NCBI RefSeq assembly: GCF_014646915.1
Contig: NZ_BMOE01000026.1
Span: forward strand, 1 to 17,583
DNA length: 17,583 nucleotides
Reading direction: 5' to 3'
Source: Deinococcus aquiradiocola
Lineage (GTDB): Bacteria; Deinococcota; Deinococci; Deinococcales; Deinococcaceae
Made by a program: the position numbers and the translations under genes. Position 1 is the stretch's first letter; each line of letters starts with the position of its first letter. Below, piece by piece: positions 7,836 to 15,071 of the stretch. Under the pieces are notes generated by a model. It was not told the DNA's origin, ran no database searches, and saw nothing but the letters and a program-made list of their open reading frames with translations.

Positions 7836-9173
7836 CTACTTGACGCTGAGCGTGAGGAACGCGGACAGGTCCAGACGACCGCTGCCCAGCTTCTGATCTT
7901 TCGCGTACGGACGGTTCAGCGGGTTGGCGTAGATGTCGGCAGCAGAGTTCGCCATGGTGTCGAGCAGGCTGCTGGCGGGCACCTTGAGGCTCTGGCCCAG
8001 CGCCAGGGCCAGAGCACCGGCGGCCATCGGGGCCGCCTGACTCGTGCCGCTCCAGGCGGCCATCAGGTTGCCGGGCGCGGGCGCGTACACGTTCTCGCCG
8101 GGCGCTGCGATCCGCAGTTCCTTGGCATAGTTGGAGAAGACGGATTTCTCGTCCTGAGGGGTGAGGCTGCCGACGCTCATCACGCCGTCGATCCTCTCGG
8201 CGGTGGCGGCCGGGAAGGTGATCTTGTCCATGTTGGCGTTGCCGGCGGAGGAGGTGACCAGCACGTTCTTCGCTGTCACCGCCTTGATGGCGTCCTGAAC
8301 CGTCTTGGAGTCGCTGGTGCTGCCGAGGCTGAGGTTGATGACGTTGGCGCCGTGCGCGGCGGCCCAGGTGATGGCGCTGGCGACGTTCACCAGGTCGCCT
8401 GACCCGTCGGGGCCGAGCACCCGGATCGGCATGATCTTCGCCGCGGGCGCGATCTGCAGGACGATGCCTGCCACGTTGGTGCCGTGCCCGTAGCCGCCCG
8501 TGCCGAGCGTGCCCTCGTCCTGAGGCACGGCGTCCCCGCCGACGTAGTCCTTCCAGGTGGACGGGTCGCTCAATGCTCCCGTGAAGGCTGCGTGGTTCAG
8601 GTCGAGGCCCGTGTCGATCACGGCGACCGTCACGCCCGCCCCGAGGTTCGGAGCCAGGGCCTGAGCCTGCTGCAGGTGCAGGGCAGTCCACAGCGCGTCG
8701 TTCTGCGGGATGGGCGCGTAACTTCCGCCAGCCCAGATGGACCGGGAACCACCCGACCAGGCCAGCAGGCTCCCACCCGCCCAGATGGAGCGTGATCCCC
8801 CCATGGTGGCGGTCAGCACGCCACCACCGCTGAACTGGTCCCTGTTCGGCTCGACTGTCACGGCACGGCCGAGTGCGGAGCCGAGCGCCTGCGCGGACAG
8901 GGTCCCTGGCGTGTTCAGTCCGATCATCGCCTGGCACGTTCCTGCCGTACCGGCGGCGCAACCGGACGTGTCCCAGTTCAACACGGTTCCGCCGAGTGCG
9001 GCCTCCACGGAAGCCCGGCTATCCCCAGACTGGAGCACGACGGTCACCAGGTCGTCGTAGCGGGGTGCGAACTGCCCCGGAAGGTTTCCATTCAAGGCGA
9101 CGGGCGTGGACCCACATCCCGTGAGCAGGGCAGCGGTCAGGGTCAGAAGCAGACCGATTCGGGTTGAGGTCAC
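7836..9173 (-). CDS. subtilisin-like serine protease (S8), lipoprotein
   Basis: Exported S8 peptidase of 445 aa. The N-terminus is a lipoprotein signal: basic start, hydrophobic run and lipobox LTGC with Cys20 as the lipidated residue. Residues about 35-115 look like an inhibitory propeptide. The catalytic triad is Asp187 (VIDTG), His230 ([10 protein letters not shown]) and Ser378 (SGTSQAAPM), with oxyanion Asn312 in SSAGN. The GTG at 9173 is chosen because AAGGAG lies six bases upstream and it places the signal peptide at the very start; a longer frame from 9227 adds 18 non-signal residues. Between propeptide and catalytic core is a duplicated [11 protein letters not shown] (125-135 and 141-151). 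The gene precedes the c-di-GMP gene in the same direction. Confidence 0.93.
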   Translation of the reverse strand: MTSTRIGLLLTLTAALLTGCGSTPVALNGNLPGQFAPRYDDLVTVVLQSGDSRASVEAALGGTVLNWDTSGCAAGTAGTCQAMIGLNTPGTLSAQALGSALGRAVTVEPNRDQFSGGGVLTATMGGSRSIWAGGSLLAWSGGSRSIWAGGSYAPIPQNDALWTALHLQQAQALAPNLGAGVTVAVIDTGLDLNHAAFTGALSDPSTWKDYVGGDAVPQDEGTLGTGGYGHGTNVAGIVLQIAPAAKIMPIRVLGPDGSGDLVNVASAITWAAAHGANVINLSLGSTSDSKTVQDAIKAVTAKNVLVTSSAGNANMDKITFPAATAERIDGVMSVGSLTPQDEKSVFSNYAKELRIAAPGENVYAPAPGNLMAAWSGTSQAAPMAAGALALALGQSLKVPASSLLDTMANSAADIYANPLNRPYAKDQKLGSGRLDLSAFLTLSVK

Positions 9174-9179
9174 GTTGGA

Positions 9180-9185
9180 CTCCTT
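9180..9185 (-). promoter_or_regulatory. ribosome binding site that sets the protease start
   Basis: On the minus strand AAGGAG is followed by TCCAAC and then GTG at 9173. This is the reason for choosing the GTG over the upstream ATG at 9227. Confidence 0.8.
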
Positions 9186-9248
9186 GAATGGAAAGGGGAT
9201 GGAAGACATAGGTACCGAGGGTGACATTAGCTAAAACCACATCACAGG

Positions 9249-9274
9249 GAACTTGCGAAAGTTCACAACTGTGA
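9249..9274. promoter_or_regulatory. two adjoining inverted repeats upstream of the protease, possible operator
   Basis: GAACTT (9249-9254) and AAGTTC (9259-9264) form a palindrome with a four-base spacer. Overlapping its right side, TCACA (9263-9267) and TGTGA (9270-9274) form a second one with a two-base spacer. They lie 76-101 bp before the protease start. The TGTGA halves resemble CRP half-sites, but the spacer is too short for CRP. No clear -35/-10 pair was found, so this is only a candidate control site. Confidence 0.3.
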
Positions 9275-9478
9275 CGCTGGAGCCCTGTCCCCCCCCGGAA
9301 TGTGAAGATATGTACATCCCCACGTCAGTATCGGGGGCTGTTGTTCATCTGCCCTCAGCAGCGTCGCGGAAGCGTGGGCCGTTCCTGCACGGCCAGTGCG
9401 GCTGCGGTTCTGCCGAAGACGAAGGCTTCTTTGACAGCAGTGCTGGCGTCGGAGGTGCGGGCCGTCCTGGCGGGAGGG

Positions 9479-9751
9479 TCAGGGCGCGTCGACGCGGACC
9501 GGCCAGCTGAACGTGAACGGCTGACACTGGAATCCGGGCTTCGGGCAACCCTTGAGGACCATGGTGTACGCCCCGGCTCGAAGCAAGACGAGCCTGCTCT
9601 GCAGGCGGCGCGGCCCCTGCGTGAGCTTGTCGGCCAGCAGGGCCGGGCTGCCGGTCTTGTACGCGCCGGTGTACACGTGAAGGCTCACCGGCAGTGCAGG
9701 AGCGGAATGGGGGTGTCCGCAGGTCGTGCGTGCGCGGCGCGGAGACTTCAT
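9479..9751 (-). pseudogene. minus-strand fragment of a secreted-type beta-rich protein
   Basis: About 75 codons ending in TGA at 9479-9481 have roughly 90 percent G/C at the third position, which is strong evidence of real coding on this strand. The product ends with GAYTMVLKGCPKPGFQCQPF followed by a short TFSWPV-containing tail. The pattern of alternating hydrophobics with a G-x-YT turn suggests a beta-sandwich domain. An ATG at 9751 preceded by AGGGA would give a 90-aa protein without a signal peptide. Its first codons overlap the oppositely oriented fragment that begins at 9726, so it looks like a gene truncated at its 5' end by rearrangement. A short intact gene is the alternative. No family can be named with certainty. 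Confidence 0.45.
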
Positions 9752-10318
9752 TCCCTGCCCAGTGTTCAAGGTGTACGACCGGGCAGGCGGGCTGCCGGTC
9801 ACCAGGCGGTCTCTCACGGCGGACGGCGATACGGGCAAGCACGTGACCTTCAGGACCGGTGAGCGCTGCGGGTGCGCGGTGACGCTGCCGGTGAACCTGA
9901 CGCCGGGCGAGTACACCGCCGTCCTGACGCTCCGAAGTCAGCCACCGCTGTCCCCGCGGGCGACCGTGAACGTCGGCCCCGGCCCGTTCACGCCGGAGCC
10001 GATGCTGCCGGATGACGCCAGAGCGGGCCAGCGTCTTGACCTGCGCGTGACATTCCGTGACGTGTGGTGCAGCGCCGCGAGGCGTGACCTGCGGTTGTGC
10101 GGGCAGGTCCTCCTGATTCGGGACGAGGAGGGACGGACGGTGTACGACAACCGGCCCGAGAAGTTGGCCTGCACCTCGGATCTGCGCCTGATCACGGTGG
10201 CGTCCTGCGGGGTGCACGTGGAGCGGTGGGGGGCCGGCTGCCTGCACTCCCGGCCGGGCGGCGCACCGCCGTGCTGTGGGGCACGGGGGGCGTGAAGCGG
10301 TTCGAGGTGCGGCCCTGA
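9726..10318 (+). pseudogene. frameshifted beta-rich protein, BsuPI-inhibitor-like, 5' truncated
   Basis: Strong third-position G/C runs from about 9750 in one frame to about 10227, then continues in another frame to a TGA at 10316-10318. Restoring one G in the six-G run at 10228-10233 joins the two into a continuous product ending in TAVLWGTGGVKRFEVRP. Two beta-sandwich-like modules are visible. One ends with TPGEYTAVLTLR. The other contains LLIRDEEGRTVYDNRPEKLA, and its general pattern recalls the BsuPI proteinase-inhibitor domain; that naming is tentative. Many cysteines suggest an extracytoplasmic protein, yet no signal peptide is present, so the 5' end is probably lost. It lies next to an exported protease, which would suit an inhibitor. 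A sequencing error in the G-run is possible. Confidence 0.45.
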
Positions 10319-10513
10319 GGAGCGGGCGGTCGGCCGCGCCTCAGGACGGGACGCCGTGGGGGGGGACCAGGGTGGGGTCGGCGTCCGGCACCCGCGCGGC
10401 CCACTCCCCTGCTGCACGCCACGGGAGCGGGTGAAGGACCGGCAGCGCATGGCCGGAGCACCGGCCGCGCCACAGAGCTTCCCTCCCTGGTCCGGGCCTG
10501 CCAGAATGCAGCC

Positions 10514-10834
10514 ATGATCTACGAACTTCGCCATTACCGGACCGAGCCTGGTCAGCGTGACGCCTGGGTGCAGCTGATGGAGACCCGGATCATTCCCTTT
10601 CAGACCGAGCAGGGCATGCAGATCGTGGGGTCGTTCGTCGATGAGCAGGACCCCGACGTGTACGTCTGGATCCGCCGTTTCGAGAGCGAGGAGCAGCTCA
10701 AAGCCCAGTACGCGGCAGTGTACGGCAGTCCTGAGTGGAAGAACGACATCGGTCCGGCCGCCGATCCGCTGCTGAAATCGGAGAACATCACCGTGACCCG
10801 GCTGCAGCCGACCCCGGCGTCCAGCCTGAAGTGA
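10514..10834 (+). CDS. NIPSNAP family protein
   Basis: Small cytosolic protein of 106 aa with the ferredoxin-like alpha/beta-barrel pattern of the NIPSNAP family. It begins MIYELRHYRTEPGQRDAW, the typical first strand and helix of that family, and later has DVYVWIRRFESEEQ followed by a helix with YGSPEWK. Bacterial members are of uncertain biochemical role, and several are encoded near catabolic or oxidoreductase genes. The ATG at 10514 is the natural start. There is only a weak ribosome site, so initiation may be leaderless. It stands alone, 195 bp after the disrupted gene. An imperfect hairpin of CCGG-AGG against CCTCCCGG directly after the stop (about 10835-10852) may end its transcript. 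Confidence 0.88.
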   Translation: MIYELRHYRTEPGQRDAWVQLMETRIIPFQTEQGMQIVGSFVDEQDPDVYVWIRRFESEEQLKAQYAAVYGSPEWKNDIGPAADPLLKSENITVTRLQPTPASSLK

Positions 10835-11184
10835 CCGGAGGGGACCTCCCGGAACCTGAGGCGCGGCGCGGTCGCCACCGTCCGGAACTGCGCGGCGGGC
10901 GTTCATCGGCGGGGACCGGGTTCAGTTCTTCAGGCGGAAGGCCGCGCAGCCGAAGTTCTTCGGTGACGGTGGCCTCTTCGACCGGCTCCACACCGGACGC
11001 TGAACCGGCCAGTTCGCCTGCACGGGCGAATCAGGTCATCCGGTGTCTCCCCGCTGCCGGAGATCCCAGAACGCACTCCGGCAGCCCTCCCCGAGCAGAT
11101 CAACGCCGTGACAACGGTCACCCACTTCCAGCTGCACCCGACCTGCAACTGCTCGCCCCGTCCGCTGGACGCCTGACGTTCAGT
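10835..11184. other. 350-bp stretch without a supported gene
   Basis: No complete gene can be defended here. A plus-strand frame without a good start runs from 10967 to a TGA at 11174-11176, and its last 45 codons (from GVSPLPEIPE onward) have protein-like composition and high third-position G/C. It may be the tail of a decayed gene. A minus-strand frame at 10788-10991 overlaps the NIPSNAP gene and ends in low-complexity Arg/Ser, so it was not accepted. Confidence 0.4.
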
Positions 11185-11955
11185 TCACCCTGCGTCCGGC
11201 ACGCAGAGTGCCCGGATCGCGGCCGCCATGCCGGCATTGACGTCCACATGCCGTTCCAGGTATTCCAGTTGCGCCATCGCCGACTCGGGCGTGCCGGCAG
11301 ACCCACCGGTCGCACGTTCCAGCAGCGCTTTCAGCTGAGGGTACCGCAGTTCCACGCGCCGCTCCGGGCTGAAGGCATCCTGGTGGCCTGCGGCCGCCGG
11401 TTCGGTCGCCCCGGCGATGGTCAGGACTCGGTCCAGCGCGTACCCCTGCACGAAGCGCGTCGCTGACAGACGTTCGCCGCGCCGGAAGCGCTGCAGACCG
11501 ACGTACAGGTTACTCAGGGCCTCACCGGCCTGCCAGTTGAGATCGATGCGGTCCGGGACGGCTTCCCGGTCCGGGACGGCCAGCCGCTCAGAGACATCGT
11601 CCCGCTTCCACACCACCCGGCCCGGGGAGAACGGAATGGACGCCAGCTGCGGCTGCTCGAAGACGGCGAACTCCGCGAAGATCCCGTCGGCGGACAGGCA
11701 CTTGTACCCGTCGGGCGTGTTGCGGAAGACGAACGCCGGGGGGCCGCTGAACGGAAGCCAGGACAGGTCGTTCAGCAGGTCCTCGCGGTGGCCGGGGTCC
11801 ACGATGACGAAGAAGTCCAGGTCGGACCAGGCGTCGAGCCGGTCGAGTTCCAGGCCCACGGAGCCGAGCCCGATCAGTGCGAGGGCGTAAGGCCGTCGGG
11901 AGAGGTTGCGGCCGATGGCGTCCAGGCGTTCCAGCAGCTGTTCAGGTGACGGCAT
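11185..11955 (-). CDS. nucleotidyltransferase (MNT / aminoglycoside adenylyltransferase fold)
   Basis: 256-aa protein with the polymerase-beta-like active site. Gly-Ser at 31-32 in LIGLGSVGLELDRLDAWSDL is followed by Asp45 and Asp47 (SDLDFFVIV), the metal-binding pair of nucleotidyltransferases. The C-terminal half is helical, as in antibiotic nucleotidyltransferases and related uncharacterised enzymes. The acceptor (a small molecule, protein or antibiotic) is unknown. The ATG at 11955 is chosen over an upstream start at 12120 because GGAGGT lies directly before it at 11959-11964 and because the longer N-terminus runs into the terminator at 12053. A TACACT element on the minus strand about 20 bases before the ribosome site could be its -10 box. 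Confidence 0.8.
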   Translation of the reverse strand: MPSPEQLLERLDAIGRNLSRRPYALALIGLGSVGLELDRLDAWSDLDFFVIVDPGHREDLLNDLSWLPFSGPPAFVFRNTPDGYKCLSADGIFAEFAVFEQPQLASIPFSPGRVVWKRDDVSERLAVPDREAVPDRIDLNWQAGEALSNLYVGLQRFRRGERLSATRFVQGYALDRVLTIAGATEPAAAGHQDAFSPERRVELRYPQLKALLERATGGSAGTPESAMAQLEYLERHVDVNAGMAAAIRALCVPDAG

Positions 11956-12052
11956 GTGACCTCCGGAGCGCAGTGTAGCGGTCTGCGCCTCCCGGAACAC
12001 CGGTCCCTGGGCGCGCCCGGCCAGACGCGGAGGGAACAGTTCAAACGGAAAG

Positions 12053-12073
12053 AGGCGACCCGGAGGTCGCCTT
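12053..12073. terminator. strong two-way intrinsic terminator
   Basis: AGGCGACC (12053-12060) and GGTCGCCT (12065-12072) form a perfect 8-bp stem with the loop CGGA. The stem is followed by TTGATTGCTT on the plus strand and by CTTTCCGTTT on the minus strand. It separates the nucleotidyltransferase from the helicase operon and would end the leftward transcript about 350 bp past the helicase gene. Confidence 0.75.
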
Positions 12074-12227
12074 GATTGCTTCACCATGGCTCGGTATGCA
12101 CCGAGCGTCAAACGATGCATGGCTGTTCCGGCGCTCCTCCCGGCCCGGCGTCCCTCAGGCGGCGATCAGGGCAGGTGGGGCCGGGTTCACGTCCGGCCGG
12201 GCCTCCCACCGTGGTCAGGCCGGCACG

Positions 12228-12428
12228 TCAGGGCGTGACGTGGGTGGGTGCCACGCCGCTCATGGCGACGGGTGGAACGGCTGGACTGTGACGGTCTCCG
12301 CCCGAAGGGCCGGCAGTGGCGATGCGGGGTGGGACGCCGTCGCCCGGCGCGTCACTGCGGGAGGCGGTCGGGTCGGCGTTTCCGTGCTCGGCCTGCAGCG
12401 CGTGGGCACGTTCGTGGTCCGGCGTCAG
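12228..12428 (-). CDS. possible 66-aa gene after the helicase, CTG start
   Basis: The region 12074-12424 has no classical gene. One minus-strand frame, however, ends in TGA at 12228-12230 and keeps high third-position G/C back to a CTG at 12428. That CTG would overlap the helicase stop as CTGA, mirroring the GTGA and ATGA overlaps of the other genes in this operon. The product would be Pro/Ala/His-rich and without a recognisable domain. CTG starts are rare and no ribosome site is visible, so this may equally be non-coding. Confidence 0.22.
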   Translation of the reverse strand: MTPDHERAHALQAEHGNADPTASRSDAPGDGVPPRIATAGPSGGDRHSPAVPPVAMSGVAPTHVTP

Positions 12429-13732
12429 GTGGTCCGGCTGAGGTTGCCGAAGCGGACGTACTCGGCGCTGTAGCTGAGGTGCACAGATCCGATGGGGCCG
12501 CTGCGCTGTTTGCCGATGATGATTTCCGCGGTGCCCTGCTGGTCGGTGCCGGGGTTGTAGTACTCGTCGCGGTAGATGAACATCACGGTGTCGGCGTCCT
12601 GCTCGATGGCGCCGGATTCGCGCAGGTCGGAGAGTTGCGGGCGGTGATTGGGGCGCGTTTCGACGGCGCGGCTGAGCTGGCTGAGGACGATCACGGGGAT
12701 CTGCAGTTCGAGCGCGAGTTTCTTGAGGTTGCGGCTGATGGTGCCGACTTCCTGCACGCGGTTCTCGCTGCCGGGCCGGCCGCTTTCGATGAGCTGCAGG
12801 TAATCGATGAGCAGCAGGTCGCAGTGCCCGTGCGCGTGGTGGTTGCGGGTGTCGCGGGCGATGCTGAGGCCCGTCTGGTCGGTCGCTTCGAGGTACGTGA
12901 CGGGAAGGTTGCGGGTGCGGGCGGCGTGCGCGTGGAGGCGTTCGCGTTCGGGCGCGGTGGTGGTGCGCTGCCGGATCCGGCTGAGGTCGACGCTGGCGGC
13001 GGTGGCGAGGGCGCGCGTGGCGAGCTGCCGGGCGGTCATCTCGAGGCTGGCGACGATGACGTCGTGGCCGTTCCTGGCGGCGTTGAGGGCGAAGCTGTAC
13101 CCGAGGCCGGTCTTGCCCATGGCGGGCCGGGCGGCGAGGACGTACAGGGCGCCCCGTTCGAAGCCGAGGATGGCGTCGTCGAGGTCGCGGTACCCGGTGG
13201 AGATGGCGTTCGGGGTGCGGAGGTCGAGGTCGGCGAGGGCCGCGTCGATCGCGGTGGCGTGCGTGGTGGTGCCGGTGTGCCTGCGGTTCTCGAGGGTGGT
13301 GCCGATCTGCGAGGCGAGCGTGCGGAGGTCTTCTTCCGGGAGGTCGCCGTGCGCGGCGTGGTGCGCGAACCGGAAGGCGAGGGTCATGGCTTCGCGGCGG
13401 CCGTGCAGGTCGCGCAGGGTGCTCACGTAATGCTGGACGTAGAAGGCGGTCATCTCGCTCGCGAGGACGCCCGTGAGGTACGCGGGGTTCATCGGGGCTC
13501 CGTCTCCGTTCTGCACGGCCCGCTGGAGCAGCAGTTCGGGCGCGTCGAGCGGCTGTCCCTGGGCGTGCAGGTCGGTCATGGCGCGGTACAGGGCGCGGGC
13601 CTGGTGGCTGGTGAACGCCTGTGCGGGCAGTTCGCTGACGTGCGGCCACGCGCCGTCCGGGTCGATCATGACGCTGGCGAGGGTTTTGGCTTCGATGTCG
13701 TGGTTGTGCGGTGGGATCAGGGGGGTGGTCAT
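12425..13732 (-). CDS. dnaB: DnaB-type replicative helicase
   Basis: Hexameric 5'-3' DNA helicase of 435 aa. The N-terminal DnaB domain (about 10-110) is followed by a linker helix and a RecA-like core: Walker A ARPAMGKT (201-208), Walker B LLLIDYLQLI with Asp310, SQLSR (351-355), LSDLRESGAIEQDAD (368-382 region) and the C-terminal GKQRSGP (408-414) that carries the DNA-loop/arginine-finger residues. The ATG at 13732 overlaps the stop of the upstream winged-helix gene as ATGA, so the two are translationally coupled. Sitting in an operon of small unknown genes with a candidate initiator, it is more likely a phage or plasmid helicase than the chromosomal copy. It would be loaded at the origin proposed in the neighbouring gene. 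Confidence 0.93.
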   Translation of the reverse strand: MTTPLIPPHNHDIEAKTLASVMIDPDGAWPHVSELPAQAFTSHQARALYRAMTDLHAQGQPLDAPELLLQRAVQNGDGAPMNPAYLTGVLASEMTAFYVQHYVSTLRDLHGRREAMTLAFRFAHHAAHGDLPEEDLRTLASQIGTTLENRRHTGTTTHATAIDAALADLDLRTPNAISTGYRDLDDAILGFERGALYVLAARPAMGKTGLGYSFALNAARNGHDVIVASLEMTARQLATRALATAASVDLSRIRQRTTTAPERERLHAHAARTRNLPVTYLEATDQTGLSIARDTRNHHAHGHCDLLLIDYLQLIESGRPGSENRVQEVGTISRNLKKLALELQIPVIVLSQLSRAVETRPNHRPQLSDLRESGAIEQDADTVMFIYRDEYYNPGTDQQGTAEIIIGKQRSGPIGSVHLSYSAEYVRFGNLSRTT

Positions 13733-14811
13733 TCGGTGCGCTCCAGGGTGTTCAGGCGGCCGATCGGCACGTCCGGGTGGTGGGGGTGGTCGGTGGTGAT
13801 GCCGCGCGCGCGGACGTCGAGGACGACGGCTTCGCTGCCGTCCTCGTACCGGACGCGGTCACCGGGACGGTAGGGGACCGGTGCGGGCGGGGCGGTCCCG
13901 GCGGGCGGAATGCTGGCGTTCCGCATGCGGGCTTTCAGGGCGCCCCAGGGGTGGGTGAAGCTCCCGCCGGACTGCACCAGGTCGAGGGCATGCACTTTCA
14001 GGGTGTCGGCGTGCCCGGCGTCGATCCACGCCTGCCAGACGGGCGCCTGCGCTTCCTGCGCGGCCGGCCGCAGGGCGTTCGCGCGAATCCACTGCGCCCA
14101 GTCGGGGGTGAGGCCGGCGGTGTCGATGGCGTTCAGCGCGGCCCGGTACGGCCCGGCAGGCGGAACGGGTCCGGAAGCGTTCACGGTGCCGGGCCGGGCG
14201 GCCCGGGCGCGCTGGTCGGTGCCGGGCCCGGTGGTCCCGGTTCGGTCACGGGCCGCCTCGTCCGGCGTGGCGTGCAGGGCGCGGTGTTCGGTGACCGGAA
14301 GGCCAGCACCACCCCCGGTTTCCGTGTGCCCGGAAACGTGCGTCTCGCAAGCCGGGGTGGTGTTGGGAACATCTTTTCTGACATAAGGAAGAAAAGATGT
14401 TCCCTGCGGTGAAACGGTTTCAGGTAGGCGGCCCGGCCCACGTGAAACCGTTTCACCCTGGCTGTCCCTTCCTGAAACCGTTTCAGTCAGGCCCGGCCGC
14501 GCGTCGTCCACGGCGGGCTTCGCGCGGTTCCGGCGCGGCCCGTTCACGGCCATCAGCCGGATCACGTCCAGGTCCCGGTAGCCGTCCTCGTCGCGGGTGG
14601 CTTCGCGCGTGATCAGCCCGGCCGTCTCGAGGACCGCGAGGTGCGTGAGGACGCTCCGGCCGGTCTGACCGGTCATCTCGGCCAGTTCCGCCTGCGCGAC
14701 GCGGCAGGCGCCCTCGGCGTCGGCGAACTCGGCCAGCGCCACGAGCACGAACTTCCGGCCGGCCGGCTGCACGTGCTGCTTCCACGCCCAGTCCGTGGCG
14801 AAACTGCTCAC
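13729..14811 (-). CDS. winged-helix replication initiator candidate (lambda O-like organisation)
   Basis: 360-aa protein. Residues 1-90 form a winged helix-turn-helix: LAEMTGQTGRSVLTHLAVLE (43-62) is the HTH, followed by a wing and GLITRE. Residues 91-215 are a low-complexity linker that contains ETVS three times (110-113, 120-123, 131-134), each encoded by a DNA palindrome. Residues about 220-300 form a helical domain with THPWGALKARMRN (286-298), resembling the C-terminal region of DnaD-like and phage replication proteins. Residues 312-357 look like a small beta barrel (YRPGDRVRYEDGSEAVVLDV). The GTG at 14811 overlaps the preceding stop (GTGA), and the gene overlaps the helicase (ATGA). By analogy with lambda O it would bind the iterons in its own gene and recruit DnaB. 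That role is inferred. Confidence 0.75.
   Translation of the reverse strand: MSSFATDWAWKQHVQPAGRKFVLVALAEFADAEGACRVAQAELAEMTGQTGRSVLTHLAVLETAGLITREATRDEDGYRDLDVIRLMAVNGPRRNRAKPAVDDARPGLTETVSGRDSQGETVSRGPGRLPETVSPQGTSFLPYVRKDVPNTTPACETHVSGHTETGGGAGLPVTEHRALHATPDEAARDRTGTTGPGTDQRARAARPGTVNASGPVPPAGPYRAALNAIDTAGLTPDWAQWIRANALRPAAQEAQAPVWQAWIDAGHADTLKVHALDLVQSGGSFTHPWGALKARMRNASIPPAGTAPPAPVPYRPGDRVRYEDGSEAVVLDVRARGITTDHPHHPDVPIGRLNTLERTE
14365..14404. repeat. AT-rich perfect 15-bp inverted repeat inside the initiator gene
   Basis: GGGAACATCTTTTCT (14365-14379) and AGAAAAGATGTTCCC (14390-14404) are exact inverses separated by ten bases (GACATAAGGA). The segment is clearly AT-richer than the surrounding coding sequence. 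It begins only 5 bp from the nearest iteron, as an unwinding element would. Confidence 0.9.
14410..14486. repeat. three palindromic iterons inside the initiator gene
   Basis: Copies lie at 14410-14422 (TGAAACGGTTTCA), 14442-14456 (GTGAAACCGTTTCAC) and 14472-14486 (CTGAAACCGTTTCAG). The shared core is TGAAAC-N-GTTTCA. Centres are 33 and 30 bp apart, about three helical turns, so bound protein would sit on one face of the DNA. Each encodes Glu-Thr-Val-Ser with the same GAA AC(G/C) GTT TCA codons, which are unusual in a genome that strongly prefers G or C at third positions. Confidence 0.92.
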
Positions 14812-15071
14812 TGCAGCCCCGCCGTGTACCGGGCCAGCGCCCAGAGGTCCATGACCCGGCCGGGAGCGTGCAGGAACGTGCCGCGCAGCCCCTCAGCGAG
14901 CGACGCGAGCTCACGGTCGCTGAGGGCGCGCACCACCTCCTGAATCCACGCGGCGGTTCCGGCGGCCGTCCAGGTGGCGCGGAACTCCGCCGGGTCCTCG
15001 GGGTACAGGACGTGCGCGTGCCGCTGCAGCCCGGCGCGGTACGCGGCGTCGTGCGCGTGCGGCGCCGTCAC
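14808..15071 (-). CDS. 87-aa hypothetical protein of the replication operon
   Basis: Small, mostly helical cytosolic protein. Residues 30-82 alternate charged and hydrophobic residues in amphipathic helices (TAAWIQEVVRALSDRELASL, then a helix with MDLWALARYTAGL). No known domain is recognised. The start is the GTG at 15071, which overlaps the stop of the preceding gene (GTGA), and the end overlaps the GTG of the initiator (GTGA). The open frame continues upstream of 15071 but there runs through the preceding gene. Its position directly before an initiator gene suggests an accessory role in early phage or plasmid functions, but no function is assigned. Confidence 0.65.
   Translation of the reverse strand: MTAPHAHDAAYRAGLQRHAHVLYPEDPAEFRATWTAAGTAAWIQEVVRALSDRELASLAEGLRGTFLHAPGRVMDLWALARYTAGLQ

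Larger units (their letters stand above)
14365..14486. other. candidate replication origin embedded in the initiator gene
   Basis: In the direction of the gene the order is: DNA-binding domain codons, three palindromic iterons, an AT-rich inverted repeat, the C-terminal domain codons, then a DnaB helicase gene. This is the established plan of lambdoid ori inside gene O followed by a helicase-loading gene. The origin call is an inference from architecture; no experimental or database evidence was available. Confidence 0.6.

Noticed and set aside
9174..9300. CRP or DdrO-type radiation-response operator before the protease
   Set aside because: The TGTGA/TCACA spacing does not fit CRP, and no 17-bp radiation/desiccation motif of the TTATGTCATTGACATAA kind is present.
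9345..10247. 300-aa minus-strand open frame
   Set aside because: Third-position bias supports a different minus-strand frame up to about 9.75 kb and the plus strand beyond it, so this frame is not the coding one.
12248..13873. 541-aa plus-strand open frame opposite the helicase gene
   Set aside because: It is antisense to a clear DnaB protein with all motifs. The composition (Val/Gly/Arg/Ala-rich, no domain) is the expected shadow of a G/C-third-position gene.
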